Shown here piece by piece: positions 42,929 through 52,162 of a stretch of 64,000 nt of DNA (positions within the stretch are counted from its first letter, which is position 1; the number at the start of each line of letters is the position of its first letter). The translations under genes and the position numbers were made by a program. The notes below the pieces were generated by a model, which did no database searches, was not told the DNA's origin, and saw nothing but the letters and a program-made list of their open reading frames with translations. Source of the DNA: CBDDLD01 sp965230605 (GTDB lineage: Bacteria > Bacteroidota > Bacteroidia > Flavobacteriales > Flavobacteriaceae); NCBI GenBank assembly GCA_965230605.1, contig CBDDLD010000004.1, positions 310,001 to 374,000 on the forward strand, in the 5' to 3' direction.

Positions 42929-43492
42929 TTAAACTTGGTTATATCTAAAGCACCCCACTTCATGGTCATTTACTATACCAGTGGCTTGCATAAATGCATA
43001 AACAACAGTAGTACCTACAAATTTAAAGCCTCGTTTTTTAAGGTCTTTACTGATACGATCACTTAATGGGGTATTTGCAGGAGCATCTTTGTAGTTTTTA
43101 AGAGCGTTCTTTATGGGTTTGCCATCAGTAAATCCCCATATATACTTACTAAAGCTTCCAAATTCTTTCTGAACTTCCATAAAAGCTTTGGCATTGCTTA
43201 CTGTAGCATTTACTTTGAGTTTATTTCTTATGATACCTGCATCTTGAAGAAGTTCATCGATTTTCCTTTGTCCATAATTAGAAATAATTTTGTAATCAAA
43301 ATTATCAAAAGCCTTTCTGAAGTTTTCACGTTTTCTAAGCACTGTAATCCAGCTAAGACCGGCTTGAAAGGTTTCAAGAATTAGAAATTCAAACAAAGTA
43401 TCATCGTCATATACAGGAACTCCCCATTCTTCATCATGATAAGCCTCATATAAAGGATCGCCTACACACCAACCACATCTATGCTTATCCAT
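42929..43492 (-). CDS. tag: DNA-3-methyladenine glycosylase I
   Basis: A 187-residue base-excision repair enzyme that removes 3-methyladenine. The zinc ligands are seen: Cys6 (HRCGWC), His19 (AYHDEEWG) and the C-terminal His and Cys of VNDHEVGCFR. Further marks are ETFQAGLSWITVLRKRENFRKAF, LLQDAGIIRNKLK, and KKRGFKFVGTTVVYAFMQATG. Length and order match E. coli Tag. It leads a run with two exported-protein genes downstream, probably without a functional link. Confidence 0.96.
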   Translation of the reverse strand: MDKHRCGWCVGDPLYEAYHDEEWGVPVYDDDTLFEFLILETFQAGLSWITVLRKRENFRKAFDNFDYKIISNYGQRKIDELLQDAGIIRNKLKVNATVSNAKAFMEVQKEFGSFSKYIWGFTDGKPIKNALKNYKDAPANTPLSDRISKDLKKRGFKFVGTTVVYAFMQATGIVNDHEVGCFRYNQV

Positions 43493-43601
43493 AGTTGTTA
43501 ATTATTTAATTGAGGTTTTAATTCAAAAGTTATAGATGTAAGGATTTTGAATTAGTACTACTAATGTAACAACTGTTGCACAATTAAAGGCAATAGTCAC
43601 T

Positions 43602-43609
43602 TAAATTTG
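43602..43609 (+). promoter_or_regulatory. Candidate promoter for the thioredoxin-like gene
   Basis: TAAATTTG matches TAnnTTTG. A TTG at 43576-43578 lies 23 bases before it, an allowed -33 spacing. The ATG follows 11 bases after the box. Confidence 0.6.
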
Positions 43610-43620
43610 TAGTAAGAATT

Positions 43621-44238
43621 ATGAATACTTTGGATATAAATACATTAGAAAATATAATAGAAGATAGCTTAAAAGAAAGCATCACCTACGAAGAATACAG
43701 AGCGTTAGTGTCTAGGTTAGTTGAAGAAAACTCTACAACAGGAAACGAGAAAACGGAAGCATTAATAAACTATACTGTGCTTAATGACCGTCGTATGAAG
43801 CGATGGGACAAAACAGTAAAAATTTCTGATGACGCTAAAACCACAATAGAAAACTATAAAGGGAAAGCAACGTTTTTAGTACTTACAGAAAGTTGGTGCG
43901 GTGATGCTGCTCATATTATGCCGGTAATTCAAAAAGTTGCTGACCTAAATGATAACATAGAACAAAAAGTAGTTCTACGTGATGAGCATGAAGCGCTAAT
44001 GAATGAATTTCTGACGAATGGAGGTAAATCTATACCTAAGCTTATCATGATTGATAATGATACCAAAGAAGTCTTAAACACATTTGGACCCAGACCAACT
44101 GTAGCTACAGAAATGGTAAATCAATATAAAGCAGAACATGGGCAATTGACGCCAGAGTTTAAAGAAGATTTACAACGTTGGTATAATAAGGATAAGGGGC
44201 AATCTACACTTGATGATTTAGTTGGGATGCTACGTTAA
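43621..44238 (+). CDS. Thioredoxin-like protein with a single active-site Cys
   Basis: A 205-residue cytosolic protein with an N-terminal helical part (about 1-75) and a thioredoxin fold (about 80-175), resembling the Thioredoxin_9 family. The active site reads ESWCGDAAH, with Cys93 alone where a CxxC pair is usual. The cis-Pro loop is present (GGKSIPKLIMID). It contains no other Cys, so it can act only as a monothiol enzyme or thiol-binding protein. No signal peptide. It is convergent with the TonB-like gene, overlapping it by 4 bases. Confidence 0.88.
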   Translation: MNTLDINTLENIIEDSLKESITYEEYRALVSRLVEENSTTGNEKTEALINYTVLNDRRMKRWDKTVKISDDAKTTIENYKGKATFLVLTESWCGDAAHIMPVIQKVADLNDNIEQKVVLRDEHEALMNEFLTNGGKSIPKLIMIDNDTKEVLNTFGPRPTVATEMVNQYKAEHGQLTPEFKEDLQRWYNKDKGQSTLDDLVGMLR

Positions 44239-44975
44239 TTTTTCCCTTTAAAATAAAAAGTTATTGTACCGAGCTGATCAGTTTTAGAAGAAGGGTCGAA
44301 TAGTACGGAATTTGCATATTCAATAGCATGGTCTATTAAGCATTGATCTTCAGAATTTGAAGAACCGTTTATAAAAGCTTCATAGACCTCACCTTTTCTA
44401 TTTACTCTTATACTAACTACTATTTTTCCTGAGCGTTCGCATAGATAACGTGGGGTATTGTAACTTACCAGAGAGCGCCCTTTGAGAGAATAGGTTAAAG
44501 AACCTCTAGTATTTGAGTGTTCATCTACGGTATTTAAATTATTCTTGCGCTTTTCTAATTTCGATTTTAAACGTTCATAGGATTCCGTTTCACTTTGCTT
44601 TAAGGCGTAAGCATTGTTATTGGTGTATGAAGTATTAGTGCTAAATTCACTGTCTTCTTCTGATGTTTCACTTTTTGCTTCTTCAATAGCCTTAGTGGTT
44701 CTTTCGAAATCGTTAGACTGAACGGATTTAAAGTTCTTCATCAATTCCTTAAACTCCGTATCTTCATTAAAAGCCTTGTCTGTAGCCGAAGAAAGGTTTT
44801 CAGCCAATTCGGTATTCTCAATTTGCTCTTCCTCACTTATAGGCTCAATTTCATAGTAAGTTTCAGCCATCTGTTCCAAAGCTCTACTAATATGAATACT
44901 GAACATACTAAAAACGACTATCCCCATAAGTAGGATAGTTATAAGTAAGGCTTTATGTTGTTCTAAAAGTTTCAA
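44235..44975 (-). CDS. TonB-like energy transducer, membrane-anchored
   Basis: A 246-residue protein with one N-terminal transmembrane helix (about 9-30, LLITILLMGIVVFSMFSI). A long charged periplasmic linker follows (about 40-150, rich in Glu, Ser, Asn). The C-terminal domain (about 165-246, GKIVVSIRVNRKGEVYEAFINGSSNSEDQCLIDHAIEYANSVLFDPS in part) is TonB_C-like. It lacks the usual Pro-rich linker, so it may be a TonB paralogue linked to one receptor. The start is TTG at 44975: upstream codons lead to an in-frame TAA with no ATG. Confidence 0.82.
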   Translation of the reverse strand: MKLLEQHKALLITILLMGIVVFSMFSIHISRALEQMAETYYEIEPISEEEQIENTELAENLSSATDKAFNEDTEFKELMKNFKSVQSNDFERTTKAIEEAKSETSEEDSEFSTNTSYTNNNAYALKQSETESYERLKSKLEKRKNNLNTVDEHSNTRGSLTYSLKGRSLVSYNTPRYLCERSGKIVVSIRVNRKGEVYEAFINGSSNSEDQCLIDHAIEYANSVLFDPSSKTDQLGTITFYFKGKN

Positions 44976-45063
44976 AAACCCAGTGTTTATAGGTTATATA
45001 ATTGTAAATATATACGATTATCAACTATAAATAGATCAAAAAAAGTATAAAAAGTCCGTTAAA

Positions 45064-45762
45064 TTATTCGTTGTCAGGGAGTTTGCGAGTAAAAATATTT
45101 GGTAAAATCGCATTTTCAACTGTAAAATCGCCTATTCGAGTGCGTCTTAATGCCGATAAATGCGCTCCGGAGTTTAAAGCTTTTCCGAAGTCGTGAGCTA
45201 AAGACCGAATGTAAGTTCCTTTACTACAGATCACTCTAAAATCGATAGATTTATCATGGATTGCGGTGATTTCAAAAGCAGAAATTTCAACCTGACGCGA
45301 TTTTATATCCACAGCCTCTCCGGATCTTGCAAATTCATAGAGACGCTTCCCATCTTTCTTAATTGCAGAAAATACAGGAGGCAACTGTGAAATCACACCT
45401 ATAAATTTATGCGTAGTGCTATGAATTAATTCCGGGGTGATATGATCCGTTGGATAGGTTGCATCAATTTCTGTTTCTAAGTCATAAGATGGTGTTGTAC
45501 TCCCTAATACAATAGTGCCTGTATACTCTTTTTCTTGTCCTTGAAATGTATTAATTTGCTTAGTCATTTTACCAGTGCAAATCACAAGTAATCCGGTAGC
45601 TAAAGGATCTAAAGTGCCTGCATGACCTACCTTTATTTTTTTTAATCCATATGCTTTTCTAATGGCCCATCGGAGTTTGTTTACCACCTGAAAAGAAGTC
45701 CAATTCAAAGGCTTGTCAATGAGAAGCACTTCCCCGTTTTTAAAATCGTCTACTGAATACAT
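45064..45762 (-). CDS. truB: tRNA pseudouridine(55) synthase TruB
   Basis: A 232-residue enzyme that makes pseudouridine 55 in the T-loop of tRNAs. The catalytic Asp lies in KVGHAGTLDPLATGLL. Other marks are LIDKPLNWTSFQVVNKLR, LPPVFSAIKKDGKRLYEFAR, VICSKGTYIRSLAHDFG and LSALRRTRIGDF. The length is shorter than E. coli TruB because the C-terminal PUA-like part is reduced, as is common in Bacteroidota. It is the last gene of the ftsX-uppP-truB run, one base after uppP. Confidence 0.96.
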   Translation of the reverse strand: MYSVDDFKNGEVLLIDKPLNWTSFQVVNKLRWAIRKAYGLKKIKVGHAGTLDPLATGLLVICTGKMTKQINTFQGQEKEYTGTIVLGSTTPSYDLETEIDATYPTDHITPELIHSTTHKFIGVISQLPPVFSAIKKDGKRLYEFARSGEAVDIKSRQVEISAFEITAIHDKSIDFRVICSKGTYIRSLAHDFGKALNSGAHLSALRRTRIGDFTVENAILPNIFTRKLPDNE

Positions 45763-45763
45763 T

Positions 45764-46555
45764 TTATAATAAAGACCAGATTATAGCAGTAATACCAACA
45801 ATAACACAATAAATCGCAAAATAAGATAATTTACTGCGCTTAACTAATGCAATCATCCAGGTGCAAGCAAACAAACCAGCTATAAATGCAGCAATAAAAC
45901 CAATACTTAATGCAGTAAAATTTGAAGCTTCATAAGTGAGGTCGCCACTAAAGATATCCTTGAAAATTTTACCAAATATTAAAGGCACCACCATCAAGAA
46001 TGAAAAGCGAGCAGCCTTCGTTTTGTCGTTCCCTAGTAATACTGAGGTAGAAATGGTAGCTCCGGATCTCGAAATTCCCGGCAAAACAGCAATAGCTTGA
46101 GAGATTCCAATAACGAAAGCATTCATAAAGGATACTTTTTTATTGGTATCTTTTGCTCTGTCTGCTAAAAACAGAAGTAAGGCTGTGATGATAAGCATAG
46201 CACCAACTAGCAGAATATTACCGCTAAATAATTGTTCTAATTCTTCTTCAAAGTATAGCCCAACTAAAGCAGCAGGAATCATAGACACCGCAATTTTAGA
46301 TACAAATTGAAGATCTTCGTTCCACTCAAACTTTAGAATACCTTTTAAAATAGACCAAACATCTTTTCTAAAAACGACAATTGTGCTTAAAGCCGTTGCA
46401 AAATGTAATACAACTGTAAAAAGAAGACTTTCTTTAGGAATTGAATTATCCCCAAGGATAGCTTTCCCAAGCTCTAAGTGTCCACTAGACGATACCGGTA
46501 AAAACTCAGTAAGTCCTTGAATAATTCCTAATACAATGGCGTCTAATACTTCCAT
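45764..46555 (-). CDS. uppP: Undecaprenyl-diphosphatase (BacA/UppP)
   Basis: A 263-residue integral membrane enzyme that dephosphorylates undecaprenyl diphosphate to recycle the carrier for peptidoglycan synthesis; it also confers bacitracin resistance. Catalytic motifs are GLTEFLPVSSSGHLELG (the E and SSSGH region) and VLPGISRSGATIS. About eight hydrophobic helices are visible. It lies 52 bases after the DUF3098 gene and one base before truB, in a run conserved in Bacteroidota. Confidence 0.96.
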   Translation of the reverse strand: MEVLDAIVLGIIQGLTEFLPVSSSGHLELGKAILGDNSIPKESLLFTVVLHFATALSTIVVFRKDVWSILKGILKFEWNEDLQFVSKIAVSMIPAALVGLYFEEELEQLFSGNILLVGAMLIITALLLFLADRAKDTNKKVSFMNAFVIGISQAIAVLPGISRSGATISTSVLLGNDKTKAARFSFLMVVPLIFGKIFKDIFSGDLTYEASNFTALSIGFIAAFIAGLFACTWMIALVKRSKLSYFAIYCVIVGITAIIWSLL

Positions 46556-46607
46556 GGGGTCTACAATAATGCCCTAACAGGCAATGAAAAAAGTAATAGG
46601 ATCGTTA

Positions 46608-46874
46608 TTATTTATTTTGATTTTTCTTGTTTGGGCTACGGAGAATGGCATATACCAAAATTCCAAAACCAATCAATACAACTGTAGGTGCTAAGCGAAT
46701 ACGTCTCCAGTTAAAAATAGCATCACTATAGACATTGGGGTCATCACTTCCACCCCCGGCCATTAAGATAAAACCAAGAGCGATACATCCTAGTCCTATA
46801 AACAGCCATTTGTAATTCTCTTTGCCAAAAATAAAGTCGTTTTTAGACGTTTCTTTACGTTTCTTTTCACCCAT
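46608..46874 (-). CDS. DUF3098 family two-helix membrane protein
   Basis: An 88-residue protein with an N-terminal basic stretch (MGEKKRKETSKNDFIFGK) and two hydrophobic helices around WLFIGLGCIALGFILMAGG and VVLIGFGILVYAIL. DUF3098 is usually encoded between ftsX and uppP in Bacteroidota. I start at ATG 46874, one base after the upstream gene; a longer frame from 46925 overlaps that gene and is rejected. Function unknown; location suggests the divisome or envelope. Confidence 0.85.
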   Translation of the reverse strand: MGEKKRKETSKNDFIFGKENYKWLFIGLGCIALGFILMAGGGSDDPNVYSDAIFNWRRIRLAPTVVLIGFGILVYAILRSPNKKNQNK

Positions 46875-46875
46875 A

Positions 46876-47223
46876 TTAGTCAAATTCTGTAAAAATGACT
46901 TCTTTACCAATTGCCAACTGTGCAATATGCTCTGAAGTCCCCAAAGCTAATTTTGGTAGGTGCAAAGTAACAGTTTTATTTAAAACTTTGGCGTTAAGAC
47001 TATCTAAATTTAGACCTTGCTCTAAACCTCTATTAATGTAATAGAAGTCTCCCTGATTATCGTGGAACACAATATCAAAGCTGGTCCCTTCGGTGATTTT
47101 GGTGATTTTTGCGGTGACAATAGTACATTCTTCAGGTTTTGGATTATTAATAATACAAGACTTAAACAAGAAGAGTACAGCAATAAAGGTGAGGGCAAAA
47201 AAAGCGATCAAAAATTTTTTCAT
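46876..47223 (-). CDS. Small exported or membrane-anchored protein, unknown function
   Basis: A 115-residue protein with an N-terminal hydrophobic segment ending near LFKSC (Cys23), not a standard lipobox because of the Lys. The mature part is a small beta-rich domain (IVTAKITKITEGTSFDIVFHDNQGDFYYINRG and VTLHLPKLALGTSEHIAQLAIG in part). I do not recognise a family. It sits between ftsX and DUF3098, with a 50-base gap before it and a 1-base gap after it, so it is likely an operon member. Confidence 0.65.
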   Translation of the reverse strand: MKKFLIAFFALTFIAVLFLFKSCIINNPKPEECTIVTAKITKITEGTSFDIVFHDNQGDFYYINRGLEQGLNLDSLNAKVLNKTVTLHLPKLALGTSEHIAQLAIGKEVIFTEFD

Positions 47224-47273
47224 GGGTGGTTGATTTTCAATAGTAACGCTTTATGCTTTTGTTTTATTATGCC

Positions 47274-48152
47274 TCAATAATACAACTGATCGGTCTTTAA
47301 ATTCAGGAAACGTTGTGTGGCAATAAAGGTACTTATCCAGGTAATTAAAATACCAATACCAAAGATGCCAATGAATAAACCAATCAACATCAATGTATTT
47401 TGCATCAACTCCAATTCCGGGAAGGTTTTATCTAAATAATAGAGAACCACTGCTATACCAATCATAGCTATGACGGCACCGATGATACCTAGCTGTACAC
47501 TCTTCCATACAAAAGGCTTTCGGATAAAGCGCTTTGTAGCACCCACCATTTGCATGGTTTTAATAATAAAACGCTTAGAATAGACAGCCAAACGTATAGA
47601 ACTGTTAATTAATAGGACAGCAATAAGTGTAAAAACAGCACTAATAACCAGTACCCAAAATGTAATCTTTTTGACATTATCATTCATAAGTTCAACAAGG
47701 TCATTGTCATAACGGATTTCCTCAATAAAAGCTTTATTAGATAAACTTTCTGTGATCTCAGTTAGGCTTTCTACAGTCACATAATCTGCCTTTAGATACA
47801 CATCAATGGAGTTTTTTAAAGGATTGTATCCAACAAAATCCATAAAATCTTCGCCGGTCTCCGCCTTCATTAGCTCCGCGGCAGCTTCTTTAGATACATA
47901 CTCTGTGGCTTTGGTATATTCGGCCATTGCCAAACTTTTTTTAAGCTGATTAACTTCAACTTCCTTAGCAGTATCGTTAAGGTAAATGGTCATTACCACT
48001 TGCTCCTTAAAATGATCAGCTACTTTTTTAGTATTTAGAACAAGAAGCCCTAAACACCCTAAAAGAAACAAAACCAGAGCAATACTGATAACAACGGAGA
48101 TATATGAAGAGATTAATTTACGTTTTTGATATCTATCAAATGATGAAGCCAT
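47274..48152 (-). CDS. ftsX: Cell division protein FtsX
   Basis: A 292-residue inner-membrane protein with one N-terminal membrane helix (about 15-40), an extracytoplasmic domain (about 45-160) and three C-terminal helices. Marks are VVMTIYLNDTAKEVEVNQLKKSL, FIEEIRYDNDLVELM and IKTMQMVGATKRFIRKPF. With FtsE it regulates peptidoglycan hydrolases at the septum. No ftsE lies next to it here, as is usual in Bacteroidota. It heads the run to truB. Confidence 0.93.
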   Translation of the reverse strand: MASSFDRYQKRKLISSYISVVISIALVLFLLGCLGLLVLNTKKVADHFKEQVVMTIYLNDTAKEVEVNQLKKSLAMAEYTKATEYVSKEAAAELMKAETGEDFMDFVGYNPLKNSIDVYLKADYVTVESLTEITESLSNKAFIEEIRYDNDLVELMNDNVKKITFWVLVISAVFTLIAVLLINSSIRLAVYSKRFIIKTMQMVGATKRFIRKPFVWKSVQLGIIGAVIAMIGIAVVLYYLDKTFPELELMQNTLMLIGLFIGIFGIGILITWISTFIATQRFLNLKTDQLYY

Positions 48153-48286
48153 AAATATTGGTTATTGAGGTAAAAATATAAAACTATTCCATTTTGCTAA
48201 GTATTACAACGCTGAAACTTTTAATAGTGTTGTAATAAGTTTAAATTAGCGCCTTAATTCCAAACTAAGACTGAAAGCTAGCTAGT

Positions 48287-51103
48287 ATGAAATATAATTT
48301 CAACGAGATAGAAAAAAAGTGGCAAGACTATTGGGCAAAACACCAAACATTTAAGGCCGAAAATCAATCGGATAAGCCCAAATACTATGTGCTGGACATG
48401 TTTCCTTACCCAAGTGGAGCAGGATTGCATGTAGGGCACCCTTTAGGATATATTGCCTCAGATATTTATGCAAGATATAAACGCCATAAAGGATTTAATG
48501 TATTACACCCTCAAGGCTATGATAGTTTTGGGTTACCGGCTGAGCAATACGCTATTCAAACCGGGCAACATCCGGCAATTACTACGGAACAAAATATTAA
48601 AACCTATCGACGTCAGTTAGATCAAATCGGATTCTCATTCGATTGGAGTCGTGAGGTGCGCACCAGCGATCCGAAATATTATAAATGGACACAGTGGATT
48701 TTTATTCAATTGTACGAATCCTGGTATTGTAAAGACCATGATAGAGCCTACCCTATTTCAGAATTAAAAAAACTCTTTGCTGAAGAAGGTAATAGAGGTG
48801 TGAATGCCGCTTGCCATAATGATAGTCTTGAAACCTTTTCTGCTAAGAAATGGAATCTAATGACGGAGAAGGAGAAAGAAGGTGTTTTACAGAAATACCG
48901 ACTTACTTATCTGGCAGAAACAGAAGTGAATTGGTGTCCTGCTTTAGGAACTGTGCTTGCTAATGATGAAATCGTTAATGGCGTTTCTGAACGTGGCGGC
49001 CATCCTGTGGTGAGAAAGAAAATGACCCAATGGAGTATGCGTATATCTGCTTATGCAGAGCGTTTGCTAAAAGGCCTAGATACTATAGATTGGACAGATT
49101 CATTGAAGGAAAGCCAACGCAATTGGATAGGAAAGTCAGAAGGGGCATCGGTGACCTTTAATGTGAAAGATCACGATGCAAAGATCGAAGTTTTTACCAC
49201 ACGACCTGATACCATTTTTGGCGTAAGTTTTATGACATTAGCACCAGAGCATGAGTTAGTCACACAGATTACGACAGGTGCACAAAGTGCGGCTGTTGAA
49301 GCCTACATAGAAGCGACATCGAAGCGAAGTGAACGCGACCGTATGGCAGATGTTAAGACCATTTCAGGAGTGTTCACAGGCGCTTATGCAGAACATCCAT
49401 TTACAAAAGCACCAGTTCCAATTTGGATCGGCGATTATGTGCTAGCCAGTTATGGAACCGGAGCAGTAATGGCTGTACCTTGCGGAGACCAACGCGATTA
49501 TGATTTTGCAAAACACTTCAATATTCCAATTCCGAATATTTTTGAAGGTATTGATATTTCCGAAGAAGCCTATGCCGATAAAGCCAATACGGTTATCGCG
49601 AATAGTGATTTCTTAGATGGACTAAATTATGCGGATGCCACCCGACGAGCGATCAGAGAATTAGAGCAAATAGGTCAGGGTAGAGGGAAGATCAACTACA
49701 GATTAAGAGACGCTGTATTTAGTCGTCAACGTTATTGGGGTGAACCGTTCCCTGTATATTATAAGGATGGTTTACCGAAAATGATCGATGTAGAACATTT
49801 ACCGATTACCCTTCCTGAGGTTGAAAAGTATTTGCCAACAGAAACCGGTGAACCACCATTGGGTAATGCAATAACATGGGCTTGGGATACAGAAACCAAT
49901 ACTGTGGTTGCAAATGATAAAATCGACCATATTAAGGTATTCCCATTAGAGTTGAACACGATGCCTGGCTGGGCAGGAAGCTCTCAATATTTTAACCGCT
50001 ATATGGACCCTCATAATGAAGATGTTATTTTTTCTAAAGAAGCTATTGATTATTGGCAACAGGTTGACCTATATATCGGTGGTAGCGAACACGCAACAGG
50101 ACATTTATTGTATGCCCGTTTCTGGCAGAAATTTATGTTCGACTTAGGTTTAGTTCCGGTAGATGAGTTTGCAAAGAAGCTGATTAATCAAGGAATGATC
50201 TTAGGAACGAGTGCTATAGTGTATAGAGTATCTGGAACCAATAAATACGTTTCAAAGGCATTAAAAGATCAATACGATGTTGAAGAGCTAAGGGTGGATG
50301 TTAGCATGGTGAATGCATCTGATGAAATAGATATTGATGAGTTAAAACAATGGCAACCACAATTTAATGATGCTTCTTTTATACTTGAAGATGATAAATA
50401 TATTGTAGGCAGAGAAGTTGAAAAAATGTCTAAACGTTGGTTTAACGTTGTTAACCCGGATCATATTTGTGATCAGTTTGGTGCTGACAGTTTACGCCTT
50501 TATGAGATGTTCCTTGGCCCCTTAGAGCAATACAAACCATGGAATACTGCAGGTATTACAGGCGTACACGGATTTTTAAAGAAATTATGGAAGCTGTATT
50601 ATGATGACAGTGGACTTAAGGTAACCGATATACCAGCAACAAAAGACAATTTAAAAACACTTCATAAAACCATAAAGAAAGTAGAAGAAGATATAGAGAA
50701 CTTCTCATTCAATACGTCCGTATCTACTTTCATGATTGCGGTCAATGAGTTAACGACTCAAAAATGTACGGCCCGTGAGATTTTAGAACCCTTATTAGTG
50801 TTGATTTCTCCTTACGCACCACATATAGCTGAAGAGTTATGGGAAGCATTAGGACATAATGAATCTATTGCTTTTACCACATTTCCTGTATTTGATGAAA
50901 GCCATCTTGTAGAAAGTAGTAAAAACTACCCAATTTCATTTAATGGGAAAATGCGCTTCACGCTAGAACTGCCTTTAGATATGTCTAAAGAAGAGATCGA
51001 AAAAGTTGTGCTGGCTCATGAGAAAACACAAGAACAACTCCAAGGCCGAGCGCCTAAAAAGGTGATTGTAGTGCCTGGTAAGATTGTGAATGTAGTAGGT
51101 TAG
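48287..51103 (+). CDS. leuS: Leucine--tRNA ligase
   Basis: A 938-residue class I synthetase that charges tRNA-Leu. The HIGH motif appears as FPYPSGAGLHVGHPLGY and the KMSKS motif as VEKMSKRWFN, in line with the family. The CP1 editing domain is marked by FTTRPDTIFGVSFMTLAPEHE and YGTGAVMAVPCGDQRD. Anticodon-binding domain at about 760-860. It lies divergent from ftsX with its own promoter region (134 bases) in which I see no clear consensus box. Confidence 0.97.
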   Translation: MKYNFNEIEKKWQDYWAKHQTFKAENQSDKPKYYVLDMFPYPSGAGLHVGHPLGYIASDIYARYKRHKGFNVLHPQGYDSFGLPAEQYAIQTGQHPAITTEQNIKTYRRQLDQIGFSFDWSREVRTSDPKYYKWTQWIFIQLYESWYCKDHDRAYPISELKKLFAEEGNRGVNAACHNDSLETFSAKKWNLMTEKEKEGVLQKYRLTYLAETEVNWCPALGTVLANDEIVNGVSERGGHPVVRKKMTQWSMRISAYAERLLKGLDTIDWTDSLKESQRNWIGKSEGASVTFNVKDHDAKIEVFTTRPDTIFGVSFMTLAPEHELVTQITTGAQSAAVEAYIEATSKRSERDRMADVKTISGVFTGAYAEHPFTKAPVPIWIGDYVLASYGTGAVMAVPCGDQRDYDFAKHFNIPIPNIFEGIDISEEAYADKANTVIANSDFLDGLNYADATRRAIRELEQIGQGRGKINYRLRDAVFSRQRYWGEPFPVYYKDGLPKMIDVEHLPITLPEVEKYLPTETGEPPLGNAITWAWDTETNTVVANDKIDHIKVFPLELNTMPGWAGSSQYFNRYMDPHNEDVIFSKEAIDYWQQVDLYIGGSEHATGHLLYARFWQKFMFDLGLVPVDEFAKKLINQGMILGTSAIVYRVSGTNKYVSKALKDQYDVEELRVDVSMVNASDEIDIDELKQWQPQFNDASFILEDDKYIVGREVEKMSKRWFNVVNPDHICDQFGADSLRLYEMFLGPLEQYKPWNTAGITGVHGFLKKLWKLYYDDSGLKVTDIPATKDNLKTLHKTIKKVEEDIENFSFNTSVSTFMIAVNELTTQKCTAREILEPLLVLISPYAPHIAEELWEALGHNESIAFTTFPVFDESHLVESSKNYPISFNGKMRFTLELPLDMSKEEIEKVVLAHEKTQEQLQGRAPKKVIVVPGKIVNVVG

Positions 51104-51194
51104 GATTTTAAAAACCTGACAAAATTTCTTAACGTAAAATTGGCGTACTTTTTGCCGTTTATAGTTTATCTTTATAGAACTAAAATTAGAAATT

Positions 51195-51896
51195 ATGACT
51201 GGATTAACAGGATATTATATACTTATTGGAGCCATAGCTCTAGTAAGCTGGTTGGTAAGTAATCAATTAAAACGAAAATTTGCACACTACTCTAAAGTAC
51301 AATTACGGAATGGAATGAGTGGTAGAGAGATTGCGGAAAAGATGCTGGCAGATAATGGCATTTACGATGTTGAGGTTATTTCTGTAGCCGGACAACTAAC
51401 AGATCATTATAACCCAAAGAATAAAACGGTAAACCTAAGTGAAGCGGTATACAATCAACGAAATGCTGCGGCTGCGGCTGTAGCTGCACACGAGTGTGGT
51501 CATGCAATTCAACATGCACAAGCTTACAGTTGGTTACAGATGCGATCACAATTAGTGCCTGTTGTAAGTGTTACCTCAGGAATGTCACAATGGTTAGTTA
51601 TTGGTGGTTTAGTACTTGGAGCTGCTGCCGGTGTTGGTATGGGTTATTGGGTGGCTGTTGCCGGATTAGTAATGATGGGCTTTGCAACTCTGTTTAGCTT
51701 TGTAACCTTACCTGTAGAGTATGATGCGAGTAATAGAGCCTTGGCATGGTTAAAGAATAAGAACATGGTAACGCAAGAAGAGTATAAAGGCTCAGAAGAT
51801 GCTTTAAAATGGGCTGCCAGAACCTATTTAGTTGCTGCTATTGGTGCATTAGCATCACTCTTATATTGGGCATTGCAAGTCTTTGGACGTGATTAA
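51195..51896 (+). CDS. Membrane zinc metallopeptidase
   Basis: A 233-residue neutral zinc peptidase of the PF04298 (Zn_peptidase_2) type. The HExxH variant is AAHECGHAIQHAQAYS. N-terminal and three further hydrophobic helices lie at about 5-20, 130-150, 155-180 and 205-225. Family marks are MSGREIAEKMLADNGI, HYNPKNKTVNLSEAVYNQRNAAAAAVAAHE (in part), and FVTLPVEYDASNRALAWL. Membrane proteases of this sort may clear damaged membrane proteins. A terminator follows. Confidence 0.93.
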   Translation: MTGLTGYYILIGAIALVSWLVSNQLKRKFAHYSKVQLRNGMSGREIAEKMLADNGIYDVEVISVAGQLTDHYNPKNKTVNLSEAVYNQRNAAAAAVAAHECGHAIQHAQAYSWLQMRSQLVPVVSVTSGMSQWLVIGGLVLGAAAGVGMGYWVAVAGLVMMGFATLFSFVTLPVEYDASNRALAWLKNKNMVTQEEYKGSEDALKWAARTYLVAAIGALASLLYWALQVFGRD

Positions 51897-51916
51897 GGTA
51901 TATCGATATACAATAT

Positions 51917-51948
51917 AAAAAAGCCAGACCGAAGTGTCTGGCTTTTTT
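51917..51948 (+). terminator. Intrinsic terminator after the zinc peptidase gene
   Basis: A 9-bp stem (AAGCCAGAC / GTCTGGCTT) with a 6-base loop is followed by TTTTT. The A-run on the left would allow reading in both directions. Confidence 0.9.
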
Positions 51949-52162
51949 ATGCTTGGGTATTTCTACTTGACTCTGCTATTGAGTTAACTCCCTTAAAACA
52001 TGGTTTCAATTACCCACTTTATAATTCGAGGTGTTCTACGCTATAAATTTTGACCTTAAGACTTCAACTTTGTAATATTCAAAACAAAGTGTTGCAACCA
52101 CATTTGAATTGGGGGAATTCGAAAAACCAAAATAGAGTAGAAACAACTTTAATTTAAAAATC

